A stretch of DNA of 64,000 nucleotides from Asterias amurensis. Lineage: Eukaryota; Echinodermata; Asteroidea; Forcipulatida; Asteriidae. The notes under the pieces are model-generated. The model was given only the letters and a program-made list of their open reading frames with translations. It did not search any database and was not told the origin of the DNA. How positions within the stretch are numbered: the stretch's first letter is position 1; each line of letters starts with the position of its first letter. The DNA is taken from NCBI RefSeq assembly GCF_032118995.1, contig NC_092666.1, forward strand, positions 9,808,501 to 9,872,500, given 5' to 3'. The position numbers and the translations under genes are program-made. Shown here piece after piece: positions 13,234 to 26,447 of the stretch.

Positions 13234-14187
13234 GATGAGTGGGTGGAGAAGTGGTATACATAGAAAACTCATCTACGGTCTCACTAAACTTTTGGCACAT
13301 TCTCATGATCTGGCAGTGGCAACCTTCACCCGTTACACTCACTCAAAAACAGAAAATAACAGACAAAAAGCACAAAACTAACATTGCTTTAAATGTTCGC
13401 TGTTTGTCACAAACTAGTCACGCTTCATCACGAGCTCTGAACTTTACCACGATAGGCTAAAGTGTCTTTAACTTAGGAACTTCCTGGCAGATCCTGCGGT
13501 GGCAATTAGTGGTTTTTCCCTCGCCTAAAATATCCTGGATTTAATCCAAATGGCCCTGAAACTACGAAGAGATAAACACGATCACTTTGTGAACCAATAG
13601 TTTGCAAGAATACAGAAGGAAGTTATGGGTATCTACAAACTTAAGTATTTAATTTGATACAATTGTTGTGATGTCAAGACACGCAATAACAAATTGAAAA
13701 CTATTTCCCCAGGGTGAAACAAAATAAATCTAGGACCCCATCCATATCTGCAATTCGTTCCCAGTCATCACAAATTGTAAAACATCTCACTATTATCAGT
13801 AAAGTAAATTATCTTTAAAAAAGATAAGTAATAACATTTTAAGACGTCACTTATTAAAGTCACGTATACCATGAAACATTTCTCTTTGTCTTAAAACCTT
13901 ATTACCATTATTTATAAAAAGTTTCAGAACCGTACGTCATAAAAATGTTGTTTAGTACAATCAACACAATAAAGGCAAAGTATTCTTTTGTTTTGGGAAA
14001 CGTTTTATTATGTTAATCCTCTGTCAATGTAGATGTAACATGCCATCAAACCACCCAATGAAAATCTCATAAATGTGGTAGCGTTCTTGAGATATCACAG
14101 TTAAAAAAGTATGTCCACGATCTCAGTGAGAAACGTTTCTGCATGAAACGTTTCTCAGATTGAACAAGAAATTGTTGAGCCCTTTTT

Positions 14188-14491
14188 CGTAAAGGCAGAG
14201 GACACTATTGGTAATTACTCCAAATAATTATTGGCATAAAACCTCACTTGGTGACAAGTAATGGGGAGAGGTTGTTGTTAGAAACGGCTCCCTCTGAAGT
14301 GACATAGTTTTCGAGAAAGAAGTAATTTTTCACGAATTTGATTTCATTAGTATCTCGCAACTTCGACGACCAAGTGAGCTCAAATGTTCACAGGTTAGTT
14401 ATTTTATGCATAATTTGTTATTATTATGTTGAGATACAGCAAGTGAGAAGACTAGTCTTTGACAATTACCAATAGTGTCCAGTGTCTTTAA
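14188..14491 (+). mobile_element. TTAA element, family A, internally deleted
   Basis: About 304 bp; the central palindrome is lost, both ends remain. Confidence 0.8.
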
Positions 14492-17400
14492 ACAACATTC
14501 TTTTAAAAGGGAGTCTTTCCATATAATCAGTAGCTCAGTGCAATGCTTCTTACTATTAAGATTTTACGGTCATTACTAGTTTACAGGTTATCCCTTTGAA
14601 TTAAACAACATATTATTTCTTAAAAATATATATATATATTTTAATAAAACACTGGAGCTGAACTGACCTTTTATATGGTAATTTTGTGTACAAAGCACAA
14701 TAGTTTTTTCATATTGCCCAGCGGGCTACTTGTATTTAATTGTATACAAATAACAAGGGACTCGTTTCAATTTCAAAGAGAACAGAAGTTCTTCTGTCAC
14801 ACCATGGAGCTGGTCATACTCACAATTCCAGCACTTGACCACCAGCAAGTTTAACAACTTAATTCTATGTGGAAGACCATTGTGTTTATGGCAAGCTATA
14901 GCCTGATGAGGTCAGATTGCAGTCATGTGGAAGAACTGTATACAGTATCCGGAAACTGACGTCACAGACGTCCGTCAACAATAACAAAACAATAACACTG
15001 ACCTAGCTAGCTCAGTATGATCCCGATATTATGCACGTACGCTACGTGCAGGCCTACGTATACCATGGAGATAGACAGAGCATGGACAGAGTAACTCATG
15101 CATCAGGGTCCAATTTCTTAAGCAGAAAGTAATGCTCAGCAAAATTCTTTGCTATAATAAGCAAAACAATGAGTGTGATGTGGCATTGCAGTTGCATCAA
15201 TAGTGTAAGATGCAAAGTTTCAAATCCTACTTTAATGGAATCTTAGGTCCCTAAAATGGTAATCAGTTTATGTTAAGCAGTATTATTTGATTGTGTTTAG
15301 CAAGTGCTTACAGATTTTTGTTTTGAAGGCTAAAGAACAAACTTAGCATTTATGTTTTAACAACTGTTCACAGGTTAATTTCATAACATCCTGACCGGAT
15401 ACTGAGTGGATTTACGCTCAGTCCTAAAAATCCAAGATTTCGCTTGCATTTTGATATCAACACTAAGCAATTTCAAAACATCAACATTACTGCTTCGCGA
15501 GGCCCAACAAGCAGCTCGATTAACATACTGTCCCTAGAAGTGTGGGTCACAGTGATCTGTTACTCTTTTTAGCAAGGAACTAAGCAATTAGCATCAAACT
15601 ATGGCATATCCTAAAGTTATTTATAGGATTGAGTAAACCTGGAGAAGGCTGCTGAAAATGACGTTTCTCAACACATCCCAGTTTCGGTGAAGTTTTCTAT
15701 TTAAAAAAGAATCTAATTTCCTATGTTTTACTGGGTATTAATTTGTCAGCAGTATGGTAGTTCTAAATTGGGCATTTTGAAGCATTTGAGTTTTGAAACG
15801 TAAACATAGTTATGTAACACAAAATGCATGCCACGATAGACGATGTGACCAGCAAAAGAGCCACAGAGCATGGACAAGTTCCTGCAAGCACAATTTGTAC
15901 ACAGCCTGATGGAAGAAATGATAAAATCTTATATTTTATGGAGATTGCACTGTCTAACTCTTATCACTTTTTGATATGGTGAAAGGGGGTACATCTCAAA
16001 ACTTGTCCAGCTTTTACTTTATAATTCTTTGCCAATAATTTCAGGATAACACATACATCATTCTCCTTACAACTTTAAACGATGTTTTATTCTAGAAATT
16101 GAAGGCTGCCTTTCTTTTCTGTATAATTTTTTTGTTGTATAGCTATAACAAAATAAGTCGCACAACCTTGGAAATGATTTGTGTCTAATTTGTTCTCTCT
16201 GTGTCATATTTTTTATGTAGTTTTTTTATTTGTTTTTATTGTTTTATTAAAATTGCCCAAAATAAGGCCAAGGGAAAAAAATACAATTTAAAGGAGAGAG
16301 GATCTATTTTGTTCACATTTCTCTATAACTCATAGATTGTTAAATGCAAAATCAGGCTGATGAGACTTTTGAAGATAGCATTTGGCATAAAGTATGTACA
16401 TGAATAGGTAAACAAAGTGATGTCGGCTGCCGGCTACCACGAAAAATGCTTATTGGGCAAGCAAATAAGGCGGGGACTATATGCCATAATCCAAGCACAT
16501 TTATTAGGTTAGTAAAAGGCAATTAAATATATTATCATATGCAGGTGCAGTACAGAGTAGTAGAGAGTTCCGAAGTGCATCAGTATCGGGAAAAAAAACT
16601 ATCAGCCACCAACTGGGCTTCCTCCACGGTAGGCCACTATTGTAACGGTCAAGGCTGAAGGCTGACTGTGGTATAGTCTACATCATGCTGGTGGCTGGCT
16701 CACTACACGCATTCCAATCACATATTGTTCGAATACAATAACTAGTGATTAATAAGCGAGAGGGCTTCTCGTATAATGAGTCCGTAAAAGTCAATGTCAA
16801 TCATGGCCTTAATTAAAAACCATGGCGATGGCAAGAACACCAAGGAGCAAAGCAGCATAATGACAACATTCCAATCGATGGTCAAACGACGATGAAATGG
16901 GGAGATCGGCGGGCGGGGGGTGCTTTCCATCCCCATCAATTGAAAAAAAAAAATCAATTTCGTGGAACTACAATTTTATACAAAGAAGCTGTCAAAGCCA
17001 GGCCAGAGGCTTAGGGCACAACTATTTCCCCTCTTGAAATTCCCTCTTGTCTTGGAACCTTGAAACGGGCACCACGGCAAGGGCACTGGGCCTTTTCGAA
17101 GCCCGACAGGCGATTTCTACTCTATATTTACAATACACATTGTGCAATGTACACGAGAGCTTTCAGTGATTGTGGCCAAACATAAGACTATCTTGCTCCT
17201 TCTGTCATGGACATCAGAAAATTATCAATAATATCAGTCATGTTTGATCAGCGTCTTATAATTCCTCAACAACCTAGCCCAAACAACCCCTCATTGTTCA
17301 GCTGCATTCTTTGTATTTGCTAGTAATACTAAGATCGTGATGCTAGATGACTGTCGCGAGAATGTTCATTTTACCATTCAAACAAATGGATAGTGGCAAA

Positions 17401-17637
17401 AGAGAAGCAAAAACAATGACATCACAATGTACAACAATTCTTCAATGCAGTTTTCACTATTTTCTTTATTATGTTAATAATTGAACTTTTTTATACAATT
17501 AACAGTTGCTTTTTCTTTTCTTTCCTTAAAACATAACTTAAAAAACAAAATGGAAAGAATACAAAGATTTGATGTTGTTTTAATAAGAAAAGTTTTTTCA
17601 ACCGAGTGATCTAAAAGCTAAATGTCATACACTCAAC

Positions 17638-17941
17638 TGATAACTATTTCAACTAAAATCATAACCAATGCAGTTAACAGTCGTCTGTGTCCTTAGCTGA
17701 TACATGTACATGTATTTATTTCAGCTAAAGACACAACCGGTGCTGCAAACAGTCATCTGTGTTCTGAACTGATAACTATTTCAACTAAAAACATAACCAA
17801 TGCAGTTAGCAGTCGTCTGTGTCCTTAGCTGATATTTATTTCAGCTAAAGACACAACCGATGCTGCAAACAGTCGTCTGTGTTCTGAACTGATAACTATT
17901 TCAACTAAAAACACAACCGATGCAGTAAACAGTCGTCTGTT
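17638..17941. repeat. Minisatellite with alternating (A-B-A-B-A) unit types
   Basis: About five 60-bp units. Type A has CAACTAAAAACATAACCAAT and ends CCTTAGCTGAT; type B has CAGCTAAAGACACAACCGAT and ends TCTGAACTGAT. They alternate, giving a two-unit higher-order period of about 120 bp. All carry CAGTCxTCTGTGT. Confidence 0.85.
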
Positions 17942-19849
17942 GGTAACTCCACACAAAAACAAGAGTGCCACTGGTGTAATGCATCATGTTAAAAAAAGGG
18001 TAAAATGAAAAAAAAAAAAAAAAAAAGAGATGTAAAAGTGATAACATTGAGATTCATTGATTGTAAAAATAGATTAATTTTTGATGGTATGGAAAATTTA
18101 TCAGCACAAGCACTTTCTTCAATTGTTTTTTTTTATCAAAGTCTTTGTAATTAACAAAATAAAAATTTTCACTTTCCAAACCTGTAATTTTTAATGAAGA
18201 AAAACTAAAAAACAATGTGAATTCAAAATTGAATAAAAGGAACTATAATATCTAAAGCATGTTAGCGGATGTTTTTAAGCAACAGATATAAACAAAATGG
18301 GCCAAAAGCCCTAAAAAGAAAAACTTTTTTAAAAATTCTAGAATTTCAAAGAACATGATTTCATCATATAAATTGTATCGATTGTTGGTCATTAAGAAAA
18401 TCAAAGCATCTTGCATTTTAAGTTCATCGGTATCTGATTTTTTTCCCAGTTTTTTTTTTTTCTTCAAACTTTAACTTTTACTGTAAAACGCTAAGTCAGA
18501 TCACAATATACAAAATGCTCAGCATAGATATTAATATTGCACAACCAAGACTTTAAATTGTTGAACTTTTTTACAAAGAATTTCTTTACTGTTCAAAAAT
18601 ATTGTGATCTTTATAAAAGTAATACTGTTTAAAAGACCTCAGTTATAGAAAATCTGCCCAGCAGTATTAGTTTAACAGCCACACAAGATTTTCTACTGTC
18701 AAGCTCTTCATAATCTGACAATTGAAATACAATCGCACATCCCCTAAAATAACAAATGATCAGTTCTTCTTGTACAAAAACATATTTACACTTAGGATCC
18801 AACCATTGTTATTTTAGGGGGAATATTTTTGTGCATTTTTTAAAAAATTATCTTAATGTACAAAAATTGCATGATATTTGCATAATCATCAGTTAAAATG
18901 TTCAGATTGTTGTAAGTCTTTTTAGACTGTCGAGAGAACCATCATTTCAAATTTTGTTTTACCCAAAATGGTGCATCAGTTAATGAGTCCGGCATCCCGA
19001 CTTCTGAACATTGAATCAATATAGGCGCACCCCTACATGTAATGAGGAACCTTAATTCAAAATAGCCTGATAACAATTTAGCTTTCTGTCTTGACTTAAA
19101 TTGTAAACAAGACAAGAAAATGCGACTAAATAAGAGCTGAATAATTAGAAATTAGTCCAATTTCCCCAACAGAGTGACTAACTCACATGCATGCATTAAA
19201 TAATTCCGGAAAACAAACTCCATGAAAACATTCTTTTTATGAACTGCCAACAATTATACCATTGATCAAGTTGGATGTCAACATTCCTTATTGTTGGTGC
19301 AATAAAAAACACTATTGAGATTGTAACGCTGTATCATCAGTAAACAGTACCAGTCTAATTTAAGACATAAGCCTTTGGGAGATTTTGACTTCCGTTCTAA
19401 CAAACAGCTAACTGCCGGCCACCAGGAGGACCTGGATCAATCATTTTTTTTCTTCCCGTTCTGAAGTTATTTTCTTTCAAGGGGTTGTATAAGAAGCAAG
19501 GCTCCATAAGAAAGTGTCTAGGTAACGCAATAAGGAAGTAAGTGGAATCCAATTTGACCGTCATTAGTATAAGTCAAGACTGAAAGAGGGTGGAGAACTT
19601 TTAACGCTGATGAGTCACGCAATCCCGGGAGAGAACGTGGGAAGCTGAACTTATCGCGACTGTTTCATGATGACAAGTGCCAAGAATAAAGTCTTTTCTG
19701 GTGATTGGACACAGCTGATTTGATTATTTTTTTCAAGTTGGTAGAAAGTAAGATATTTGCCGTCTTGCTGATAAACAAGTTCCAAAACGCTATATTCACC
19801 TCCCCACAAAACACAAAAAATTTTGGCCCAATGACATAAAGCCTGATGT

Positions 19850-20098
19850 TCAACTTGCTTAGCAAAAACAAATTTTGCTTAGCAGAAATAGGTTACCAGC
19901 CATGATACCATGCAGTTACCATTGCATGCCAATGGAACCCCATTCATTTCTTGCTGAGCAAATTTCTTTAAGGTTACCAGTCAGAATGCCATACAGTTAC
20001 AATTGCTGCAACTGCCACCTGTTTAATTTTTTTCGCATAGCAAAGAAATCTGCTCAGCAGAAATTTCTGCTTCTAACAGCTTCATGGAGTTGGGCCCT
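19850..20098. mobile_element. Fold-back element, H-like, diverged
   Basis: TTGCTTAGCAxAAA / TTTCTGCTxAGCAGAAA motifs and a GTTGGGCCC right end; a repeated GGTTACCAG...ATGC...CAGTTACxATTGC block. Left end uncertain. Confidence 0.6.
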
Positions 20099-20125
20099 GC
20101 TCATAAGTTCATGTATATGTGAAGG

Positions 20126-20293
20126 CCAAGTCCCACTGTAGCGATAACGATAACGATAACGACGCAAAGAGAACGCATTATATTAGTTGAATGAGCGTGT
20201 GCGTATTCTGCGTTGAGCAATTCAACCAACAGAATGCATTCTCTGTGCGTCGTGATCGTTATCGTTTTCGTTATCGATGCAGTGTGACTCAGA
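20126..20293. mobile_element. Hairpin MITE with GATAAC-repeat ends
   Basis: Ends CCCACTGTAGCGATAACGAT and CGTTATCGATGCAGTGTGACT; the arms hold CGATAA repeats and AGAGAACGCATT / AATGCATTCTCT. Confidence 0.8.
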
Positions 20294-20964
20294 CTTAACG
20301 CCTACACAACCATCTTCAATCATGGCAATACATGTACAATTAACACGATTTTACTGTAAGATGCCAATGGCTTCTTCAAGAAGGTTTTGTACAATTCTTT
20401 GCTGACATGCTGGCATACTTTGTTGTGAAGAAGGGAGGTGAGTTTAGCTTGGTAAATCTTTTTGGGAATGTCTACAAGATCTTGAAATGCAATTTGTGAC
20501 AAAAATGAAAATCAATCCAAAACTTAAAACTAAACACCATGAGAATTTAACAAACCTAGGGTGTAACTTTTTTGAACCAGCTTTGCCACAACTTAAGTTC
20601 CTGATTTTTTTCCTAGAATCGCAAGTACAAAATGTTATAATTACAATTGTATTTCAAGTATCAAACTATTGTCAGAGCACTAATAAAAAATTTAATATTT
20701 CTATACACAATATTAAACGCACCATAATATTTTATGAGCATAGATCAGAATATTAGTGTTTAAATTCTTAAAAACAGTAAAATTACCCATTTTTCAAACT
20801 TTGGCAAGTCTTACAAAGATCACAAAAAATAGACATTATTTAAAAAGAAAATGACTCTCATTAAGAAAGGCTGTCATCAAGTCCGTACTACTGTTTTCAA
20901 AATTTCATGTTCAATTTGGCATTGAGTTTTACCTTAAAAAATCCATAGTTTTGAAGAAATCTAG

Positions 20965-21325
20965 CTATGCATTTACCGCCAACGATTTATTCACCCAATG
21001 GTATTGGTCTCTGGAGACGGATAGAGCGGGCCAGTCCTTCTCTGCATTGATGGCGTTATTCATGTAATAATTGTTCTTCGCTCTCTGCTTGCGACCTCGT
21101 CGTTGACCAGCAGTATGAATAGCGTTATCGTTGACAGTTGTGGGATGATTTTGAAGGACTTCGTGGATGGAATCAACGACAGATTTAGGGTTTGCGTTGG
21201 TGTCTACGTTACCGTTATCGTCACTTGATTGTGTCGATGACGATTGCGGTGGCTCATTATCGTTGACAGGTTTCATCTTCTTGGGGAATTCTGCGATTGG
21301 ACAGATTGTTCCTTTCTCTCCAAAC
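20965..21325 (-). CDS. BTG3: BTG3 coding exon 2 (variable tail and stop)
   Basis: Exon of 361 nt. The acceptor is TTAATGCAG/G, the first codon after the junction completes Arg104, and the exon ends at TAG. It codes for the low-complexity, basic C-terminal half. Confidence 0.9.
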
Positions 21326-22331
21326 CTGCATTAAATGAAAAAAAAAGATCCTTCTTAAAAAACTATACCAAACACAAATGTAACTTAATGGGTGGTAACA
21401 AATTGTTTACCACATTACAAATAAAAGCAGATTGGGAATAGTTTCAGTATTCATTCCACCTCTTTTTCCTTCGTTATGAAATAAAAAAGTATTTTACACT
21501 CAGTCAAAAGAGATTTCTTTTTGTAAAAATTAGTAAAAAAGTGGTGGCAGGATACAAAAGGTTTCCGCAGACTGTTTTAGATTGCCTTCTGTATATAGAG
21601 CAGTTGGCACTGAACAAAGGGGAACAAAACTTAACTTAACCAAAAACTACCTGTAAAAGTGTATATAAGTACAAAGTGACATGTAAACAAAAATTCAACA
21701 AAAATGCATACATTTTGGATTTATAATTTACTCACAATAATTTATGTAATCAAATGTATTTTATTGTCAACAAAGACAAGTATTTTTATTCAATCTTAAC
21801 TTATTAATAAAATGTTGATATCAACAATGAATCATTTCTGGCGCTAATTAGAACCGTCGTCCGTTGAAACCAGTACACGAAACCGCGCCAACCTCAACTT
21901 GGTGAACCCTATCTATTGTTTAGTGACGAATTCTTTTGTGTCGAACAATAGGTGTTTTTGTTCCGAGTAAACAATGATCAATGGAATAGCGGGGAACACC
22001 CAAACCACAAAGTTACATACCTGCAAACAACTTCTAGTGGGTCCACCCATAATGTGAAATCTGTTGGTAGACTCATATCATCGTATTTCAGACCACTTTT
22101 CTTTGCAGCTCTCGCCAAAACAGCGTCCCTCGGCTCTTCCTTTGCGATTCTGATACACCGAAAAGCCTGCCCTTTGCTTGGTTTCTCTTCGTACCAATGA
22201 TTTCGGAACTTTTCGATTAGACTTGAGACTAGATTTTCCGACAGTTTTGACATCTGCTCTGTGGTGAAAGTACGTTTGAGGTTGATGAGTCGTGTCAGAA
22301 AGACAACTGCTGCTGCTATTTCGTCCTTCAT
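20965..22331 (-). CDS. BTG3: BTG3/BTG4-type anti-proliferative (APRO) protein, 2 coding exons
   Basis: Complete coding sequence of 223 residues, joined from 22331-22021 and 21325-20965. BTG/Tob proteins bind the CAF1/CCR4 deadenylase and restrain proliferation; that role is known for the family, not shown here. The start MKDEIAAAVVFLTRL resembles the BTG3 N-terminus. Box A (about residues 42-62) contains RNHWYEEKPSKGQAFRC and box B (about 88-104) contains DFTLWVDPLEVVCR, the two hallmark APRO motifs. The intron falls after VVC within the Arg codon before FGEKG, the BTG3 position. The tail is low-complexity (Ser/Asp/Asn-rich) with a basic RRGRK stretch and ends in YHWVNKSLAVNA, resembling the NHWINPHM end of vertebrate BTG3. 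An acceptor-like site lies about 15 bases upstream of the ATG, so a non-coding first exon is likely, as in vertebrates. BTG4 is the alternative name; an invertebrate pro-orthologue of both is plausible. Confidence 0.93.
22021..22331 (-). CDS. BTG3: BTG3 coding exon 1 (APRO domain)
   Basis: Exon of 311 nt, residues 1-103 plus two bases of the Arg codon. The donor is CAG/GTATGT. It carries almost the whole APRO domain, including boxes A and B. Confidence 0.93.
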
Positions 22332-22684
22332 GTTTGTAAAATTGCTGGAATTATGGAATGAAAAAATGTTGTTTTGATGAGACGGACTTGGCGCGAGCGA
22401 AGGTGGGTGCTCTGCTTTGTTCTGTTGTGACCGCAGAAGTGTTGCGAAATGCCTTATTTTCTCACTTCTCTCTGGCGATTTCTGTCATCAAAGTAGCTGT
22501 ACTTCTCCTGTTGTTTTGTGTAAAGCCAGTCTGATGGATGATTTCAATAAAATGAGGGAATAAACCATTGAACTCAATGTTAAAAATGTCCCCTCCACGA
22601 CAAAAATATCATCTGTGCTTTTCGATCTCCCAGCTGCGAATAACAAAATGCAACGCCAGCGATCTCTATTTACCTTTATGGTCG

Positions 22685-22717
22685 TGACGTCATATTCGAC
22701 CACTGCTGAGAGCCAAT
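22685..22717 (-). promoter_or_regulatory. Probable BTG3 promoter elements: CRE and CCAAT box
   Basis: A perfect palindromic CRE (TGACGTCA, 22685-22692) and a CCAAT box (22713-22717 on the plus strand) lie about 350-390 bases upstream of the BTG3 ATG. CRE/CREB control is known for some BTG genes; its use here is inferred. Confidence 0.45.
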
Positions 22718-24466
22718 CAGAAATCGGAAATTCCGCGTAACCATGCCGCGTCACGTAAATAATTCCGAAACGTCACTTGACCTTTTTCCAAATAAGGCAA
22801 ATGACCTCCGTGTAAGGAGTATTAGTAAACAACTATTTTTAGCCAACACAATGCCCCCATGCAATGTTCGGCAAGGATGCGCATGACGCATGACAACAAT
22901 AATACAAAATTATCATAATGTTATGGACTCGGGCCAACTTTTTGATATGAGGGCGCTCTTTCAACAACAATCTTTTCTCAAAGGTGCTAGACTTGTTTTT
23001 TGTTTACTATCACAATAAGTTTGGGTTTATTGCAGTTGACAAAAACCAAATAATTCTGATTTGAAAAAATTGGTAGATGTGTGAAACATGTTAGGGAACT
23101 AAAACTATCAAAATGGCAATGAAATAGTTTAGAAAAATCAAGCTGGTAGAGAGAAATGGATTTCCTCAAGCCTTAATGACCCCCCTAATTGTGTTCTGGG
23201 AAATATCTCATGAATTATTTGGAGGATAATGTATGGGGTACTTCTGTACAAGAGAAAACTTTGGGGCCTATCTGGGGGTCATCGCCCACTCCCACATATC
23301 CAAGTTTCCCATAATGCTCCAAAAGCAGTCCCACCCAACCCACAATCTAAACAAAATGGAAATAGAAACATGTTAGGCCTGCTGAACTCTCGAGTGTCAG
23401 GACACAAAATACAGAAAAACTGGACTTATTTCTTTTCTCACTGATGATCTTATACCAGCACTTCTCACTGATGACCTACCAGCAACAACTCATCCATGAG
23501 TAGCTAAAAGCCTAATGAAGAAAGTGATATTTATGCAAGCTTTGGTGACTTAATAATGAGTATAATTATCCTGTAAACTTCAGCAATAAGGCCTGAGCAA
23601 TCAGCCTGTCAAAGGATTGCTCCTTGCAGCTGCAATCCGAACAAAGATCACAGCCCAGCAAACAACTAGTATTGTTGATGTTTCAGTGGAGAGTATTTAA
23701 GCCTTTATTCTGCGAAGCTCTCAGTAAACCCTTATCAGTGTCTGCAGTAAGCCTTTGCAAGTCCCTTCGTATCTTCAATTGTCCAGGTCCACAAATGGAG
23801 GTAGCCCAGCACAATACCCCGCTAAATCAGCAGGATCGATGGAGATAGGCTGATTCTCTGCAAAGCACACAACTCTGCGACAGGAAAATTACCATTCCAG
23901 AAATCCTAAAATACTCTACCCCCTCCAGCTTGCCTTGTTTACCAGACCAACTATTGATCCAAGTGCTTTGGTACACCCCTGACAAAATTAATGCTTTTGA
24001 GTTAACAACCACTGCTTCTTTCCCAGAACACTACTCATACGAGATTATCACAAGGTGCTACATCAAACCATGAAAGAAGCCCCCCCCCCCGGGGTAAGTC
24101 CCCCCCCACCCTAAACCTCACCTGATTACAATGCTAATTGCAGTCTTTTCATTTTGTCTTGATGGTACGATTGTATGGTGATCCAGGTTTATGGTTGTTT
24201 ACCATTTTTAATTTTCCTAAACAAAGTTCTAGGGACAGTTATCAAGTTTTAAGCTTGTCGTTAGCTCAAAATAGTAGCCATCATAACGCTTGTTTACAAA
24301 TTTTCCCGAAATGTCCTCAACATGTCCACCTTTTGAGGTAAAAGGTTAGTTTTATTGTATGCATCTACATCAATATAGGCTTAAACATTTGAAAGGTTAA
24401 AAAAACCAAACGTATACATTTCCTTTAAAGGAGTCTTTGGTTTTTATAAATGAACGACACAGTAAC

Positions 24467-24493
24467 CATGGAGGAATAAATGATTCCTCCATG
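24467..24493. repeat. Tiny perfect hairpin (11-bp stem)
   Basis: CATGGAGGAAT / ATTCCTCCATG with a 5-nt loop. Confidence 0.75.
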
Positions 24494-24638
24494 CAGTAAC
24501 ACAGTACAATAATATTACACAAGCCAAAAAAGCACCGTCTATGTACTCATAAAGAATACAAAAAACACACGTTTGGCTTCAGCCTCTCATGGACAATACA
24601 TAAATTACCTGTTAAAAGATTTTCAGCAGCACTGACCT

Positions 24639-24661
24639 ATGGAGGTAGTTTCTACCTCCAT
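24639..24661. repeat. Tiny perfect hairpin (10-bp stem)
   Basis: ATGGAGGTAG / CTACCTCCAT with a 3-nt loop. Confidence 0.75.
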
Positions 24662-25463
24662 GACTGACCCAAGTCCACAGAGGGTTTTCTGGAGTTAAAA
24701 GACCAGACCAAGTAATTTAAACAACCAAAACAATGTTTTGCCTTTCCACACACAAATAACCATGACAACACAGGATGCTTCTCTCAAACATTACTTGTTT
24801 ATTTCAAAACAATAAATAATTGCATGTTTATAAAACTTAGTGGCATTCAATTCAATTTGCACAATAAAAATGTGCATTACGACATCAGTTCAAGTTTCAT
24901 GTGTGTTAATAGCTAAAAGATGAGGTGCATGCTCATGCACCTCTTTTTACAGCAAAAAAAAACCACCCAGAACTACAAATGTAACATGTGGTTTCTCCAG
25001 AAGACGATCAGAGCATACTGATTGCAACTCGAGTTGAAACCAATGGTTCTTTTCAGAACCTCCCCAGAGATAGTCATTACATGGTGTTACTTTAAACCTT
25101 TCCATATCGTATTTCCACCATGCAAAGTTTCAAACACTACTTCGAAATATCATGTATTGTGAAGTAGTCAATGCACTCTGTCAAATGAAATGTGAATTAA
25201 AAATAGGTAAAACAAGAAAACGACAAGAGTATTACATATTTGAGTCAAGTTTTACTGTTAGATAAACATATGAGACAAGGACATGACAAAATAAAAAAAA
25301 ATCAGCACCAACGAATTCTGAACGTTGATAGTTTGTTGCACATTACAAACCAGTTTATATTTTACACCAATTATGGTTGTCGACTATACAAACTATCAAA
25401 AGAGCTGAACACAGTACACAATACTTTGATAAATTTTCACTGATACATTAGTACATTTATTTC

Positions 25464-25858
25464 TACTGGACACTGGACACTTTTGGTAATTACTCAAAAT
25501 AATTGTTAGCATAAAAACATACTTGGTTACGAGTTATGGGAGCTGTTGATAGTATACAACAGTGTGAGAAATGGCTCCCTCTGAGGTACCAAAGTTTTCG
25601 AGAAAGAAGTAATTTTCCACTAAAATATTTGAATTTGATTTCTAGATCTCAGAATTAGATTTTGAGGTTCCGAAATCAAGCATCTGAAAGCACACAACTT
25701 TGTGTGACAAGGGTGGTTTTTCTTCCATTATTATCTCGCAACTTCGATGACCGATTGAGTTCAAATTTTCACAGGTTTGTTATTTTGTGCATACGTTGAG
25801 ATACACCAAGTGAGAAGACTGGTCTTTGACAATTACCAATAGTGTCCAGTGACTTTAA
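25464..25858 (+). mobile_element. TTAA element, family A
   Basis: Full-length but diverged; left TTAA decayed, right TTAA kept. Confidence 0.8.
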
Positions 25859-26323
25859 TCACTATACTATAATCCTTTAGAGACCTTGAAGACAACAAGC
25901 TGTTTGTACCAAAATTTCCATAGCAGTTGCAAAAGGCTGCAAGGTTCAACCTACTTCCATTCACTTAAAGAGGTCAAAGTAAAGGTCATGTCCAGATATG
26001 AAATTTTCAAATGTAGCAAATTTCAAATTTTACATAGTATCCCAATTTCTGTTTCATGTTATTTCTGTTGACATTTTTACTTACCAAATTTGATTATTAA
26101 CACTACAAACAATGCATATCTGTTTTGTGATGATATACCAAAATGAATGGTCAATAAAGAGGTTAATGAAGTTTGCTCACAACACCCCAAGCACTTAACA
26201 TCCAAGATCTCTGCTTCCCTCGTCTTCTCTGCTTCCTGTCTTCACTGAGTTCTCCCCTCTTGTTGACATATACTTCTTTTAAGTTCCAGCTTTAAATCTT
26301 ACAGATCCATCACTACTTGTCAA

Positions 26324-26447
26324 TCAACCTGTCGTCTGAGCAGATCTTAGTTTCAGAATCCGTTTGCTGAGATGTTCGGTGTGATGCTTCAAGTAACGGA
26401 TCATATCTGCTTGTCTCTCTAGCAGAGAGTCGACGTATTGGCTGTCC
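26324..26447 (-). CDS. TMEM192: TMEM192 exon 6 (coiled-coil tail, stop)
   Basis: 124 nt ending in TGA. Codes LLERQADMIRYLKHHTEHLS, the C-terminal helix homologous to the human EEIVEKQGDTIEYLKRH region. Acceptor CTTTATTAG. Confidence 0.92.

Larger units (their letters stand above)
1..20964. other. Gene-free, AT-rich, repeat-rich region
   Basis: I find no exon with recognisable protein similarity in this 21 kb; all open frames are short and most repeat the same transposon translations. The BTG3 3' UTR probably occupies an unknown part of the right end (AT-rich, about 18000-20964). Other contents are listed separately. Confidence 0.7.
22760..26323. other. Intergenic region BTG3-TMEM192
   Basis: No gene seen. 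It holds a poly-C/G run near 24080-24110, two tiny hairpins (24467, 24639) and a TTAA element (25464-25858). The TMEM192 3' UTR must lie at its right end; I found no clear AATAAA there on the minus strand. Confidence 0.6.

Noticed and set aside
19607-19660. CTGATGAG resembling a hammerhead ribozyme core
   Set aside because: No GAAA core partner or matching stems at the right spacing.
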